Origin: Chrysogorgia sp. JL179-B06
Lineage: Eukaryota > Cnidaria > Anthozoa > Scleralcyonacea > Chrysogorgiidae
Reading direction: 5' to 3'
Length of the DNA stretch: 64,000 bases
Assembly: GCA_035772405.1 (NCBI GenBank)
Contig: JAYKKM010000204.1
Location: 919,501 to 983,500, forward strand
The notes beneath the pieces were generated by a model. The model was not told where the DNA came from, ran no database searches, and saw nothing but the letters and a program-made list of their open reading frames with translations. This document shows, piece by piece, positions 21,126-32,700 of the stretch (position 1 is its first letter; the number at the start of each line of letters is the position of its first letter). The position numbers were made by a program, and so were the translations under genes.

Positions 21126-21700
21126 ATGATACAAGATTTAGCGATTGACTGCAACACATGGCGAAAGCAAATAGCAAATAAACAGCAAGATTTAGCGATT
21201 GACTGCAACACATGGCGAAAGCAAATAGCAAATAAACAGCAAGATTTAGCGATTGACTGCAACACATGGCGAAAGCAAATAGCAAATAAACAGCAAGATT
21301 TAGCGATTGACTGCAACACATGGCGAAAGCAAAGGAAAATCGAATTCGGCGAAATAGGCAATATGATAGCAAATAAACAGCAAGATTTAGCGATTGACTG
21401 CAACACATGGCGAAAGCAAAGGAAAATCGACTACGGCGAAATAGACAATATGATAGCAAATAAACAGCAAGGTTTAGCGATTAGACTGCAAAACATGGCG
21501 AAATCAAAGGAAAATCGAATTCGGCAAAATAGGCAATATGATAGCAAATAAACAGCAAGGTTTAGCGATTAACTGCAACACATGGCGAAAGCAAAGGAAA
21601 ATCGAATTCGGCGAAATAGGCAATTGATAGCAAATAAACAGCAACATACGGCGAAAGCAAACGAAAATCGACTTCGGCGATATTGGCAAGTGAATGTCTT
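21126..21700. repeat. Minisatellite, 54-bp unit and longer composite units
   Basis: Near-perfect 54-bp units (GATTTAGCGATTGACTGCAA... GCAAATAAACAG) repeat from about 21130, then units lengthened by about 34 bp (GGAAAATCGAATTCGGCGAA insert). Because 54 is a multiple of three, both strands stay open: an 18-residue repeat (DLAIDCNTWRKQIANKQQ) on plus and a matching one on minus. I take these frames as by-products of the repeat, not proteins. Confidence 0.85.
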
Positions 21701-22332
21701 GCGAAATTCATCGTTCAAGCGAATGGGATGATCGTGACGTCGAAAAAAAACGAATAGTAAATTATCTATCATGCGGCGCGACCTGACCAAATTACCAAAT
21801 ACGAATGGTGGAGTTTACCAATTAAAGAACACTTGCGGCGAACAGCTTGTTGGCCGGCAAGTGAGCCATTTAGCTCTATACCAAGAACTACCATACACGT
21901 TGTGGGGCCCAGCTGTGAATAAAGTATCCAAATAAAGCAGCAGGTCGGTTATAGAGTAGCTATGATGGAAAATCCATTCAGGTAACTCGGCAATCGGATT
22001 GAAAAATAAAAGGCGCTGAGCGTAAGCCAAATGGAGTTATGATCGCGTGAACCTGTGGCGTTCGTTAACCTACATGAAGTAGATGCTTGCTATGGATTCC
22101 GAACGAACGAACGTTTACACGGAATATAAAGCGTTTTTAAGGCACCGCAATCTTCACAAATTGAGTGGGGAGACCGCAAAAACTGATGACAGACCCTGCA
22201 ATAAATTAGAGTATAAAGCTTCGTCAACAGAATTTAATTACGAACGTTAGCAGCGACGTTCTAAAACATGGCTTCTCCCAAAAAAGGAGTTGTTGGGGCA
22301 AAAACAGCAATTCGATTTCAAAAAAAACAACG
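21701..22332. other. No gene seen
   Basis: Mixed-composition sequence between two satellite blocks with only short frames on both strands; nothing recognisable. Confidence 0.35.
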
Positions 22333-22612
22333 CGCAATATCAAATAAACAGCATATTTGGGACTGACTGCAACACACGACGAAAGCAATAGAGAAACGAA
22401 TTCGGCGACTTGGCAATGTGATAGCAAATAAACAGCAGATTTAGCGACTGACTGCACTGACACACGACGAAAAGCAAAAGAAAATCGAATTCGACGACAG
22501 TGGCGATGTGATAGCGAATAAACAGCAGATTTAGCAAAAGAAAATCGAATTTGGCGACACTGGCAATGTGATAGCGAATAAACAGCGGATTTAGCGACTG
22601 ACTGCACTGACG
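22333..22612. repeat. Diverged satellite block
   Basis: Units containing AGCGACTGACTGCACTGACA, CGACGAAAGCAA and GCAATGTGATAGC are related to the 54/88-bp repeat at 21126-21700 but carry GACTGCACTGACACACGACG in place of GACTGCAACACATGGCG. The block is interrupted at 22612 by a LINE, and the same variant resumes at 25969. Confidence 0.75.
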
Positions 22613-24959
22613 CAATTCAATCAATTCAATTTTATTTACACTGTTTTTAAAATATTTACAATGAAGGATAAAGAAAGACATTAAGGAGAATATAAGTATA
22701 AGACGATAAGTAAATACACTCAGAGATATAAAATTAGTGAACGGCAACCAGAGGAGCATAGCTTTCGAGCCGGTTGCCGCAATGTTAGATTAATGTAAGA
22801 AGATTAGCTCTCAATTTCAGCAAAATATATTCAATCCACCTATTCAACCCATCCAAACCATAACAAGTCTAGACAAATCAAACATGGGGAACTGAAAATA
22901 CTTATTCTTGATTATTAAGTAGAAAGATTTTATAGTAATTTTTAAAAGAGTTCAGAGGAAGTGATTTAAGGAACAAAGGTATAGATTCCCATAATTTAGA
23001 AGCAAAGAACTTAAATGAAAATTTGCCATAGTTTGTTCTAACACTAGGCATATAATAGTTTTCTTTAGATGCATACCTTGTATGATAAGAATGCACACTA
23101 GATACAGGTATCAAATATGCTGAGAATAGTTCTGGAGTATCATTATCCTTGTTCCTTATTTGATTCACAAATGCTGCTATTCTTAATTTAATTAAATTTC
23201 CCAACTTTAAAATCCCAAGCAGTTTGTAGTACGGACGAAGATTCTCTTGTCTATTTACAAAAAATATATATCTAATACATTTATTAAGTTTTGATTCCAG
23301 TTGGTTTAATTTAGTTTTATATGTGATCCCCCAACTCATTATGCCGTAGTTCAGGTATGGATGAATAAGAGTATAATATATGTTAGTTAGCATACGTAAG
23401 TTAAGATGTCGCCTTAATCGAAATAAAATTCCTAAATTTTTAGCTATTTTACCATTAACATGTGAAATTTGATTATTCCACTGAAGATGCTCATCAATAT
23501 AAACTCCTAGATATTTTATACAGTTTTTACGAGTAATATTAGGAATATCAATTAAAATATTTTTCTTTGGTATTGATGTTATTACCATATAATTTGTCTT
23601 TTTAAAATTTATTGAAAGCTTGTTTGCTGAACAATACTGATAGACTTTTTTTAATTCATCATTTATAATATTTTGTAAAATATTAGGAGTTTTTGAAGAA
23701 TAAAATATATTTGTATCATCAGCAAATATTCTAAATAGGAGTATATCAGAGCAGTTTGGGAGATCGTTTATATAGATAAGGAAAAGAAGTGGATCAAGTG
23801 TTGACCCCTGTGGTACACCACATTTCATTATCAACTCATCTGATTTGACATTACCTAACTGTACAAACTGAGCTCTGTTACTTAGATAGCTCCGGAACCA
23901 TTCTAGTGGTAAACCTCTTACTCCATATTTCTCAAGCTTTCTCAATAGTATATTATGATTGACAGTATCAAATGCCTTTGAGAAATCCAGAAAAATACCA
24001 CAAGTATAGAGGTTATCTATTGCAGTTTTAAGGTAATCAGTAATTTCAAGAATAGCTTGTTCAGTTGAATAACCTTTTCTAAATCCAAATTGGAATTGAT
24101 ACAAAATATTCTGTTTCTCAATAAAAGACAGTAATTGTTCATAAACTAAGCGTTCAAAAATTTTACTAAGGGGAGACAAGATTGAGATAGGTCTATAATT
24201 ATTTGATTCAGTCATTATTCCACTTTTATAAATTGGTGTCACCTTTGAAACTTTCAATAAATCAGGTACAATACCAGATGATATAGACTCATTGTATAGC
24301 AATGTTAATGGTATTGAAAGCTGTTCATGAGCTATCCCTACCAGTTTATTAGGAATATCTAGGGAAGCCTTATTAGGGTTAAGTTGAGACAACAGTAACG
24401 ATACACTAGCCTCATTCACGGGTGACATAACAAAACTGGAGGAAGGTGATTTATTAATATATGAGACTGGGTCAATGTTAGTGTTGTCAATAAGGTCAGC
24501 TAAAGATGGTCCAACATTAATAAAGTGCTGATTAAGCTGGTCTGCTATATCATATTGATTAGTATATGTTTTACTATTCCTAATTATTCTGGTAGGGATA
24601 GCTTGACCTTTTGTTTTCCTTTTGATTAGCGTACCTATAAGCTTCCATGTTTGTTTCAAATTATTTTTATATTTTTGAAAACAAGCATTATAATAATCAT
24701 CTTTTGCTTTTGTTTTTAATTTATTAAGCATATTTGCATATTGCTTATATTGTTGTATACGTAATGGATGCTTATTTAAAAAGTGAGTACGATACATTTT
24801 TTGCTTTGTTTTTATAGATTTTAATAAACCATTAGTTAGCCATGGCTTAGATAGTTGTTTAGATTTCGATTTAGAGGCCAATCTCATGGGAGCATGTTTG
24901 TCAATAACAGATTTTATTGTATCTATTAGTTTTAATGTTTTTTCATTAGATACAGCAAA
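22613..24959 (-). mobile_element. CR1/L2-like LINE (type B), 5'-truncated, long intact frame
   Basis: On the minus strand it begins abruptly at 24959, in frame within the end of the endonuclease domain, runs through a full RT, and ends with a 3' UTR and a microsatellite tail that reads CAATTCAATCAATTCAATTT on the plus strand at 22613. Its 5' end directly abuts the 3' tail of a type-A LINE. It interrupts the satellite. Confidence 0.8.
22902..24958 (-). CDS. LINE reverse transcriptase, 5'-truncated but otherwise open
   Basis: The frame is open from the 5' truncation point; the first ATG is at 24887 and gives 661 residues. Order: linker (about 1-165), RT domain with KVSKVTPIYKSG and NNYRPISILSPLSKIFE (about 214-245), FGFRKGYSTEQA (268-278), FLDFSKAFDTVNH (D301 and D307), GVPQGS (357-362), FADD (388-391), then LGVYIDEHLQW and the C-terminal segment ending SFKNYYKIFLLNNQE. 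After GVPQGSTL the usual Gly is Asp. No frameshift interrupts it, unlike most neighbours, so it is a recent insertion. Without its 5' end and endonuclease it cannot be autonomous. Confidence 0.85.
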
Positions 24960-25968
24960 AGATAGATAGATCGATAGATAACTTTATTTATACACGCTGA
25001 CCCCGTCAACCGAAGCTGATTTCCACGAGGGGCGTGTGCAAAAATAGAAAAATGTTACATGAAGAATGATATTAACTAGCTATTTACAAGAAACTTAAAT
25101 TTAAAAAGGTAGAATATTAAATTATTTACATGATAAGAACGTTATTTGAAATTTTTACAAGTACATCAATTTACTTGTTACTCTATGTCAAAGATGTAAG
25201 CAGCGATTTTAGTTCGAAAGGAAGAAAGAGTTTTGCTTTCCCTAATTTCCTTTGGAATAGAATTCCAAAGGTGTGCTCCGTCATACATGAAACTATTTTT
25301 CATATTGTTAGTACGCGGTTTTGGTAAACTAAGACCACTTGAAATGTCCCGAAGGTTGTAGTTTGTTTTCTCACTTTTGTACGAAAAATTATTAGTGAGT
25401 GATTTGGGACCCATTTTATTTAATACTTTATACATCATTTTTGCCTTAGCTTTCTTCCTTTCTGTTGTGAGTGGCTCCCAGCCCAATGCACGTAAAGCAA
25501 TAGAGTGATTTACGTCATTGCTCATGTTCAAAATAATTCTGGCAGCTCTATTTTGGAGTCTTTGGAGTCGTTTTGATTGCGATTCACCAAACACATCCCA
25601 TACTTCACAGCAGTAATCAAAGTATGGTCGAACAATAGCGTTATATATCGAAATGAGTGTATCTTTGTCAACAAATGGTTTGACTCGACGAATAGCAGAT
25701 ATTCCTGCTGTTATTTTTTTGCAAATATTCTCAGTATTACTTTTCCAAGACAAATGCTGGTCAACTGTTACTCCAAGAGTTTTGCATTCATAAACCTGCT
25801 TAATTTGTTTATTTTCAATGAAAATATTCGGTTGACAATCAGAAATACTTTTTATCTTTGGTTTTGAACCAATTAACATAAACTCAGTCTTAGCTACGTT
25901 AAGGCTAAGTTTATTCGCGATTAGCCATTTTCTAAGGTTTTCTAAATCAGAAAAACGACGCGACATTG
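24960..25968 (-). mobile_element. CR1/L2-like LINE (type A), 5'-truncated copy
   Basis: It shares the 3' end (TTTATTTATACACGCTGACC with a GATA tail on plus) and protein sequence with the copy at 4946-6657. The coding part starts at the truncation point near 25968, just after the RT active site (LRKWLIANKLSLNVAKTEFM), and remains open to the stop at 25178, through LGVTVDQHLSWKSNTENICK and AAYIFDIE. It sits in the satellite, and its 3' tail touches the 5' end of the type-B LINE. Confidence 0.8.
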
Positions 25969-26990
25969 GATACAGCAAATGTAGCGATTGGCTGCACTGA
26001 CACACGACGAAAGTAAAAGAGACACTGGCAATGTGATAACAAATAAACAGCAGATTTAGCGACTGACTGCACTGACACACGACGAAAGCAAAATAAAATC
26101 GAATTCGGCGACTTGGCAATGTGATAGCAAATAAACGCTGATTTATCGACTGACTGCACTGACACACGACGAAAGCAAAAAAAAAAAAGGAAATCGAATT
26201 TGGCGATATTAGATAGCAAATGAACAGCAATAATTAAACGACTGAAAGCAATGTGCACACTGTGACTGTATATCCGGAATTAGGTGAGCAATTACGGCGA
26301 TAGCAACTGACGGCAACATATTGCAATAGCAATGAACCTCGCGATTTCGCTACTAAATGCAACAAACTTCGATGCATGTATGGATATCTACTGTATTTAG
26401 GCGACATTTCATAGCAATGTGATAGCAAATAACCAGTAAAATATAGTGACTGAAGAGTGAAGGCAACAAACGGTGCAATTACGGCGATAGCAACTGACGG
26501 CAACATATTGCAATAGCAACGCCATTTCTTACATGCCAAACATAAAGTACTCTCAGGTGCAAAAGCAACATAAGCAATAAAAACCGTTTCAGATTAAACC
26601 AAACCTAAATTCTTATCAAATTAACGTCCCTACCAAAACATTCCGCCTTGGGCGGTGATCATACTAAAGAGCAAGAGTACATTTGGCATCACACGCGATT
26701 GCCACTGTAAATCAAATAAGTGGGCAACGGCGATAGCAACTGACGGCAACACATTGCAATAGCAATGAAATCGCAACAAACTTCGATAGCATGTATGGAT
26801 ATCTACTGTATTTAGGCGACATTTCATAGCAATGTGATAGCAAATAACCAGTAAAATATAGTGACTGAAGAGTGAAGGCAACAAACGGTGATATGCTGAT
26901 AGCAAAAGACTATCCGAAGGGCAATCGGATAGCAAATGACAACATGCAAACTGCGTATCGCATATGAGCAACGGCTATAGCGTCAGAAGA
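25969..26990. repeat. Satellite block, diverged and partly irregular
   Basis: Units like those at 22333-22612 continue to about 26230, then grade into a longer-period repeat containing GGCGATAGCAACTGACGGCA, ACATTGCAATAGCAA and CATGTATGGATATCTACTGT, present at about 26300-26530 and again at about 26730-26900. Open frames on the minus strand (for example 26539-26234) are repeat by-products. Confidence 0.7.
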
Positions 26991-27098
26991 CCACACATTT
27001 GTGATAGCAAATTCGAATAAAGAATCAGGCAAAACGGACAATTATTATTTGTAAGCAATATAATGCAAGCAGGATCCATGGACATAGTCATGGACAAG

Positions 27099-27204
27099 GC
27101 CGGTGGTAGCTCAGTCAGTCTAACAAGTTAACAGTTCAAAAACGGTTTCTTGCGCCTAGGTTGTTCGAAATGACTGAGTGGAAAACGTATAAATAAAAAA
27201 AAAA
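27099..27204 (+). mobile_element. tRNA-derived SINE
   Basis: GGTGGTAGCTCAGTCAGTCT looks like a tRNA A box and GGTTGTTCGAAATG, about 50 bases on, like a B box, together a type-2 pol III promoter. The unit ends in TATAAATAAAAAAAAAAG. It does not fold as an obvious functional tRNA. I could not define a target duplication. Confidence 0.55.
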
Positions 27205-27869
27205 GATGGTATGAGCCTACCTTGAGAAGAAGGGTTACCTGTTACCTACATCCACCAGTTTATTACCATGCAGTGTCCCTTCCAGGGCGGTAACCACCGA
27301 ATTCCCCAGGTTCGTTGGTGGAACAACGTAGTTTGACTGAAACTAGTGGAGCGACACTAGTGGAAACGGACGCAAACGATGCCGTTTAATACAGGTATTC
27401 GACTTGGTCGGTCACGTCGATTGGTATGAAGCCTAAAGGCTCGCTATCCCAGCATTGAAGCAAGCCAGGGTTACATGCAGGGCAACAGAGACTGCTGAAT
27501 GGCGTGCCAGCAAAGAACGCGGAACCTGAAGCAAGCAAGCAATACACAGCTGGGAGCTGTATAGCAATTAAACGTTTAGTAATGCTAGCAACTAGCAAGC
27601 AGGAGCCAGCGACCAACGAGCAGCAAAGTGCCAATGCTGTAGCGACGTGATCGCAAGCGTCATGAGTGACACTCGTGCGCGCCCTTTGACTTCTTAGGAA
27701 CTTGGGACTCCCCAAGAACTATGGAGGAGAGGACCGCTGGCCAACTACATCTGCAGCTAACTTTGCCTAAATAAACTTAACCACATGAAAACAATGTTGT
27801 GGGAAAGTTGTCAGAACGTTAGGTCCGACCTAACCAAACCACAACCTTTTACGAACGTTGTGATTGCGT
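27205..27869. other. No gene seen
   Basis: Higher-complexity sequence with short frames only. A 109-codon minus frame (27715-27386) has unremarkable composition and no recognisable motif. Confidence 0.35.
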
Positions 27870-27875
27870 CGTGTG

Positions 27876-28127
27876 CTAACCATGGTCACTGTCCATAAGA
27901 TGCGGCCTTGTGTGTTGAGAGTACAACAACGCTCCTTGAGCTGGTTCGTCGTTTGTCTGCAAAATAAGTGTAGAATAATCCAGTGTTTTTTTGTTGCATC
28001 TTGGAGATAAATACTGAACATAGGCAATCATACCAGCATCAGCAGTTTTACAAGGACTCAATGTAGAAGATGGCTTCAAAGCACATTGCTTCGATGGGGA
28101 TGATGGCAATGGCACATTTTCCGGCAC
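27876..28127 (-). pseudogene. RPA-like protein, N-terminal segment
   Basis: The frame reads MPENVPLPSSPSKQCALKPS, then AYVQYLSPRCNKKTLDYSTL and LILQTNDEPAQGALLYSQHT. This is the N-terminal OB-fold pattern of the same family as the C-terminal half at 20465-21117, on the same strand and in the right order. It ends at DSDHG with a stop where the family normally continues. The two parts may be exons of one gene with a repeat-filled intron, or a gene broken by insertions. Confidence 0.5.
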
Positions 28128-28631
28128 AACTTACATAACATCTTCGCTGTTCAATGACAATGTTAAACAAGAACTACTCGCAGAAGAACCTAGCTTCTTT
28201 ATTCTGTAAATTTGATGATCTAGTAGACGTTGCCGAAGAGACGATATCTAGAGGATTGTATTTGCTATCTTTCTTTTTATTTACACGCATTTTCCTTTCA
28301 TGCACAGACGCCATTTCAGACTCTTCAATCTCGTACCCAGAGCCTACAATCTTGGACATTAGAGAGTTTTAGATTGACGTTCTTCGTTATTACGGCAAAC
28401 CGGTAGTCGATGTAGCCGTTACACGTTAGCGGTTCGGAATTTAAAAACGAATTTAGATTAAAGTTTTGACTTTCGGCGCCAAATGAAAACATGGCGGGAG
28501 CCAGAAGGTACGTACACAAATGTAGTTCACTATAAAAGTAATTCGGTTGTTTATTCAGTTTTTGAAAACTTTTGTCGTTTTTGTTCTATAAAATTTGAAA
28601 TTTAGATGCAACTTTGCAGATTTTAGATTAC

Positions 28632-28965
28632 ATGATGCTTTGTTCAGACATTGACAGTTCTGACGACAGTGATGTTGAGCTAATTTTTTTGGAGAACTGT
28701 TTTGCCCCCAAAAAGGTTCTTGGGCCTCGAATCAACCTTCAGGACGTTTCTGAATTCGACTGTTAAAGAATGTTTAGGTACTTTACTATAAAATATTATT
28801 GTCGTGTAACATAAAATTAAAGACTTGAAAACTTAAAGACATGTTTTTGCTGCTCTATTGTTTTTAGATTTGAGAAAAAATGACATTAAACGACTTAGAA
28901 TATATCTGCAAATTCCTGAACGATATACATGCAGTGCCAAAAAACGAACTTATTGCGCTGGGCAA
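28632..28965 (+). pseudogene. Harbinger transposase N-terminal exons
   Basis: Exon 1 (28632-28777) starts MMLCSDIDSSDDSDVELIFL and continues LGPRINLQDVSEFDC, the acidic start and RINL-D-SEFDC motif that precede the DDE domain of Harbinger-like proteins. A TAA at 28764-28766 interrupts it. The donor is TTTAG|GTACTT. Exon 2 begins at 28868 after TTTTTAG and reads FEKNDIKRLRIYLQIPERYT in phase with exon 1. The rest, including all catalytic residues, is missing. Confidence 0.6.
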
Positions 28966-29080
28966 TAGCATCCCAATCCATTCGCTTTTGTGGTCGGTTG
29001 CTTGCAACTTCCCTAGCCAATGCGAGATCATGTTGTATACTTGACCAACGAAAGGGTTTCGTAGTCATGATATATTCCAA
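28895..29080 (-). pseudogene. Myb/SANT-like partner of a Harbinger transposase, first exon
   Basis: MTTKPFRWSSIQHDLALARE and then RPQKRMDWDAIAQ form the first helices and the W..IA motif of a Myb/SANT-like DNA-binding domain. In Harbinger elements such a protein carries the transposase to the ends. The similarity stops at about 28970, where the antisense transposase exon begins; the last residues of this frame are from the fused sequence. Confidence 0.5.
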
Positions 29081-29482
29081 GCTCTGTAAAAGAAACGAAC
29101 ATATGTTATATAAAACTCGCTATGAAATTAGTGTAGGAGTAAGACTTTAAACTACAAGAACTGTGATAAAAACAAATAACAACAAAAACAATGTAAATCA
29201 GCTATGCTTTAGAGCTACGTTTATTCAGCCATTTTGTTTATTTACATCGACTGAATTCTACACAATATTTCAGTCAAAGATAACAGTATTTGATCCCTAT
29301 TTTATGCAAGAAAGAAAGCCGTAATAATAATAAACATAAGTGCTATGTTTATACGTGAGAAGAAACACAAAACATTTATTAAAAAGTTTGAGGGAAACTA
29401 CTTACCTGAAAACAACCTTTTTCGTCTACTTCGAACGTGTAACCTGACCGCAAGATGGCTCATCGATGACGTCAATCTAAAA

Positions 29483-29760
29483 CTCTCTAATGTTGTAACA
29501 CCCCCGCGCCAGGGGTCCCGTCTTCCTTAAGAACATACGAGTAAGCACTGTAATAGTTGACATGTGTACAGCTGAAATGCACATCAAGATCTCCATGTGA
29601 TAATAGTATCCACCTCCCTTGCCTCGTTGTTTATGGCACTCTTTTGAAACACACCAATGCATAAGTTGAGCGTTTACCGCATCAGCAAATTCTTGTCTGG
29701 TTGGAACCAGTATCGTTGAAGCTTGGCATTTGCACACCGAGAGATTGGTAATTTATCTTC
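29483..29760 (-). pseudogene. Fragment of a repetitive-family protein with HYH-like motif
   Basis: The frame reads STILVPTRQEFADAVNAQLM and HWCVSKECHKQRGKGGGYYY followed by HMEI. A pattern of TR-EFA-AV, HW--S-E-H and G--YHM is one I associate with a multicopy invertebrate protein family in which HYH is invariant; here the first His of that triplet is Tyr. The biochemical role is unknown to me; the His pair invites comparison with HUH-type nucleases, but I cannot support that. The remainder of the family domain is missing. Confidence 0.35.
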
Positions 29761-32700
29761 TTCTTCCCCTTCTTGTTCTTCACTTGACTATTGGGAGAGA
29801 AACTCTATTATACCAATAATATTTATTTACGTCGTCTTCGATAAACATTTTCTAAACACCTCCAGTTTCAATTAAAAGTAGAAAATACTCTCACCTTTGT
29901 TTATATATTTGACTTTGTGACTGGTCATTGGTGGAATGCATTCAGTGGTATTTGTTAATTACTATTGGGGGAGGGCCACGTTTGGGGTATCTTTTCAATA
30001 TATTTGCTAAACTTGGACGATTAGCTTGAAAAAGCACAAAAGACCTGCCATGCTATTTAACATGCATGCATACTTTTGGCGGGGATGCCCCGTGTTGGAA
30101 TGAAGCCATCTCTAAAAGCGATTAAAAGCACCGAAGAAATATGGCGCTAAGCATCTTATAGAATGTTATTCAAACCAGCCTTATTTGTATAAACAGCTAT
30201 AGCTATTTTAGTTTCCTTTGCGCAATTATCGGCCATATACAACGATCTACCATGGATTTCAAAGAGAATGTGTATGCATATTAATTTTGTTATAAACTAT
30301 TGGTAGACCATGATAGATCGTTAGTAGATAAATTGTTATTTATCGTGTAAATTATAAGAATTAACAAAAATACCGATGCAAATTTAATATTATATTTTAA
30401 TTTCCAATCATTTACTGAGAATTATTACAAATCAATACGTTATTCTTTCCTTAATATTTTATTCTGCATAGAAAAAGTATGGTGAAAGAGCCTGTGCCGA
30501 GTAAACCCGTATTTATTATATTTATATTAATCTTTAAATCTGAATTATTGACCTTTCTACTCAAGGAAATGGCCTCTTTTGTAATTTCTTTATTTTTTTG
30601 ATTTCATAAATAGAAAACATGTTTTACCGCAATTTCACGCAATAAGTAAAAGAAACAGCCAAAGACAATCTTGGACAATGTTGTAGTAGCCCCACTCTTC
30701 CCAAATCAATGTTGCCACAGGCTTTCAAATGACAACATTGAAATTGGGGCGGGGGTTAATTGTTACAACTACTTTTGAACAAGATTGTAGTTTGAATCTG
30801 CAATAAAAAACAAACATCAAATCATTAATAATTCATGAAGAAAATTGCCAGCTGTGATAAATACGTTTTCTATATATTATAAACTACCTAAGTATATCCC
30901 TAGCGTTTGCTCACCTTGGAAGGTGGAAATTTGTAATGTTAGTGTTTGGTTATTTATTAGTCAGTCATTTATTCCTTCCTTTAAAGCTTCAATAACGGTA
31001 TTTAATCCAGCAATTGGTGGCGTGTCGTCCGTCGGATTCTGTAAATTGTCGATGGATCTAAACTGGAAATAATCAAGAATACAATAAAATAGAAAAATAA
31101 GGCAGGAAACAATTTTATATATTAAGTACAAATGAAAAACGAATGTGTAAGTATATAAAAACTTACCAATGGGCATAGGGATGCACTCAGACAAGCTTTC
31201 CTCCTGCTTGCTTACTTAGAGGGTTGCACCTTCAAAAGGTGTTAAAATTGTTACAAGCCCCTCCAGAAGGTTCCAAAAATTCCCAGAGTACCCAAAGACA
31301 ATGGTAACAGAAGGTAACGTGATCAGAGAAGTATTCCAACAGCTGCTTTGTTTTTTGTGAACGATCTGCACAAAAAAAGTAAGAAAAAGGACTTCCTCTG
31401 TTACTTGTTTTTTCCTCTTAAAACCTTGTCAAATTCATTGGATAGCCAACAAATTGTTGTTGTTATGAAATTTTCCCAATACGAACCTGATTCTAATGAT
31501 TACAATGTTAACATATGGAAAGTGGATGGGTATATTCTATAGATATCCTGCTTGTTTACTTTGTTATTATTTTGAGCAGTCTTCTATTAAGAATGCCAAC
31601 GACTACTTCTAAGACAGAAGCATTTACTTGGTACTGCACCTTTTTGTAGTATTATAACAATTTATTTTTATCAATTCTCAAGATGAAAAGCATATGGTAT
31701 TTGTAAAAGAGGAAAATAGTTATTTACAAATTTTAGTGGATTTTAACCACCCATTAGGTTCAGTGGAAAAGAGCGTTGATAAAAACACAATGTGATAGCC
31801 AGTACCCATCTGGTGTTCCACGATATGGTTGCCCTTGTACATGTTTTATTGTCAGACCATCATAATAGTACCAATTACATATAATGCTTGTTTGGATCCC
31901 AGTATGTAGCAGCTTGCAATTCGTATCTATTTTTAGAAGGTAATGAGAAATTACGTGTTATCACATACTGACCACTTCAGCATTATTAAGCGACATATTT
32001 TTAGTATTATGTTTAGTTTTGGCTAGATCACAATATGTCTGGTCGAACTCTTGATCAGCGCGAACACAATGGCTCCTGTGAGAACAAAACTGTAAGACTC
32101 CTAAAACAGAAAACAATATGCATCAGATAAAATATACGTCGCCTACTATCGCAAGGAAAGTGCTGCCGCTAATTACTCCAACAAAAATTGTAAATGTTCA
32201 CAGGAAAACTGATCAACAAATTTCATGTCGATTAACATGACGTTAATACTCATAATTTGTCGCCTTACCTTGATAAAATTTCGAAAATCAAACCAAACAG
32301 TAGACAGAAAAATGATATGGCTCCGCTTGGTCATGTGATCCAGGTTTTACGTCACAAACGAGTGTCCAAACACAGCCATATAGTCCTTTAGTCATAGTCT
32401 GCCGCCGATAACATAGCGTTTACGTTGCTAAGCAACGTAGGCGCAAAAACGCAATAGTACTGACCTTGTATGTATAGTCGTTTTTTATAAATAGCAACCC
32501 ACAATTAAAGTGTGGGGAAATTATATTTTTCTTGTTTTTTCCTGCACAAGGTACTGAAAAGTTATTTTGAATTCACCAATCGCTAACCCAAATTATAAAC
32601 TTTTGAAAGGATACTGTGAGATAAACGGCTTTTTGATTGTTTTGTCTTTTTACAGCCTTGTTTTGGACCCAAATATAGTCTGAAAAACAATATAGCTCAT

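Larger units (their letters stand above)
28358..29492. mobile_element. Harbinger-type element, internally deleted
   Basis: Ends are ACATTAGAGAGTTTTAGATT at the left and its complement at the right, a 25-bp or longer inverted repeat. Inside are the first two exons of a Harbinger-like transposase on plus and the first exon of a Myb/SANT-like protein on minus, the two proteins this superfamily encodes. They meet near 28965, where the middle of the element has evidently been lost. I could not identify the 3-bp target duplication with certainty. Confidence 0.6.

Noticed and set aside
21126..21551. 141-codon plus frame with 18-residue repeats and the opposing minus frames
   Set aside because: The frame exists only because the satellite unit length is a multiple of three; both strands are equally open and there is no promoter or splice context.
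21126..21700. CRISPR array
   Set aside because: Repeats are head to tail without unique spacers, and the genome is eukaryotic.
27099..27204. Possible functional tRNA gene
   Set aside because: A- and B-box-like sequences are present, but no cloverleaf with a proper anticodon arm is evident and a poly(A)-like tail follows, so a SINE is the better call.
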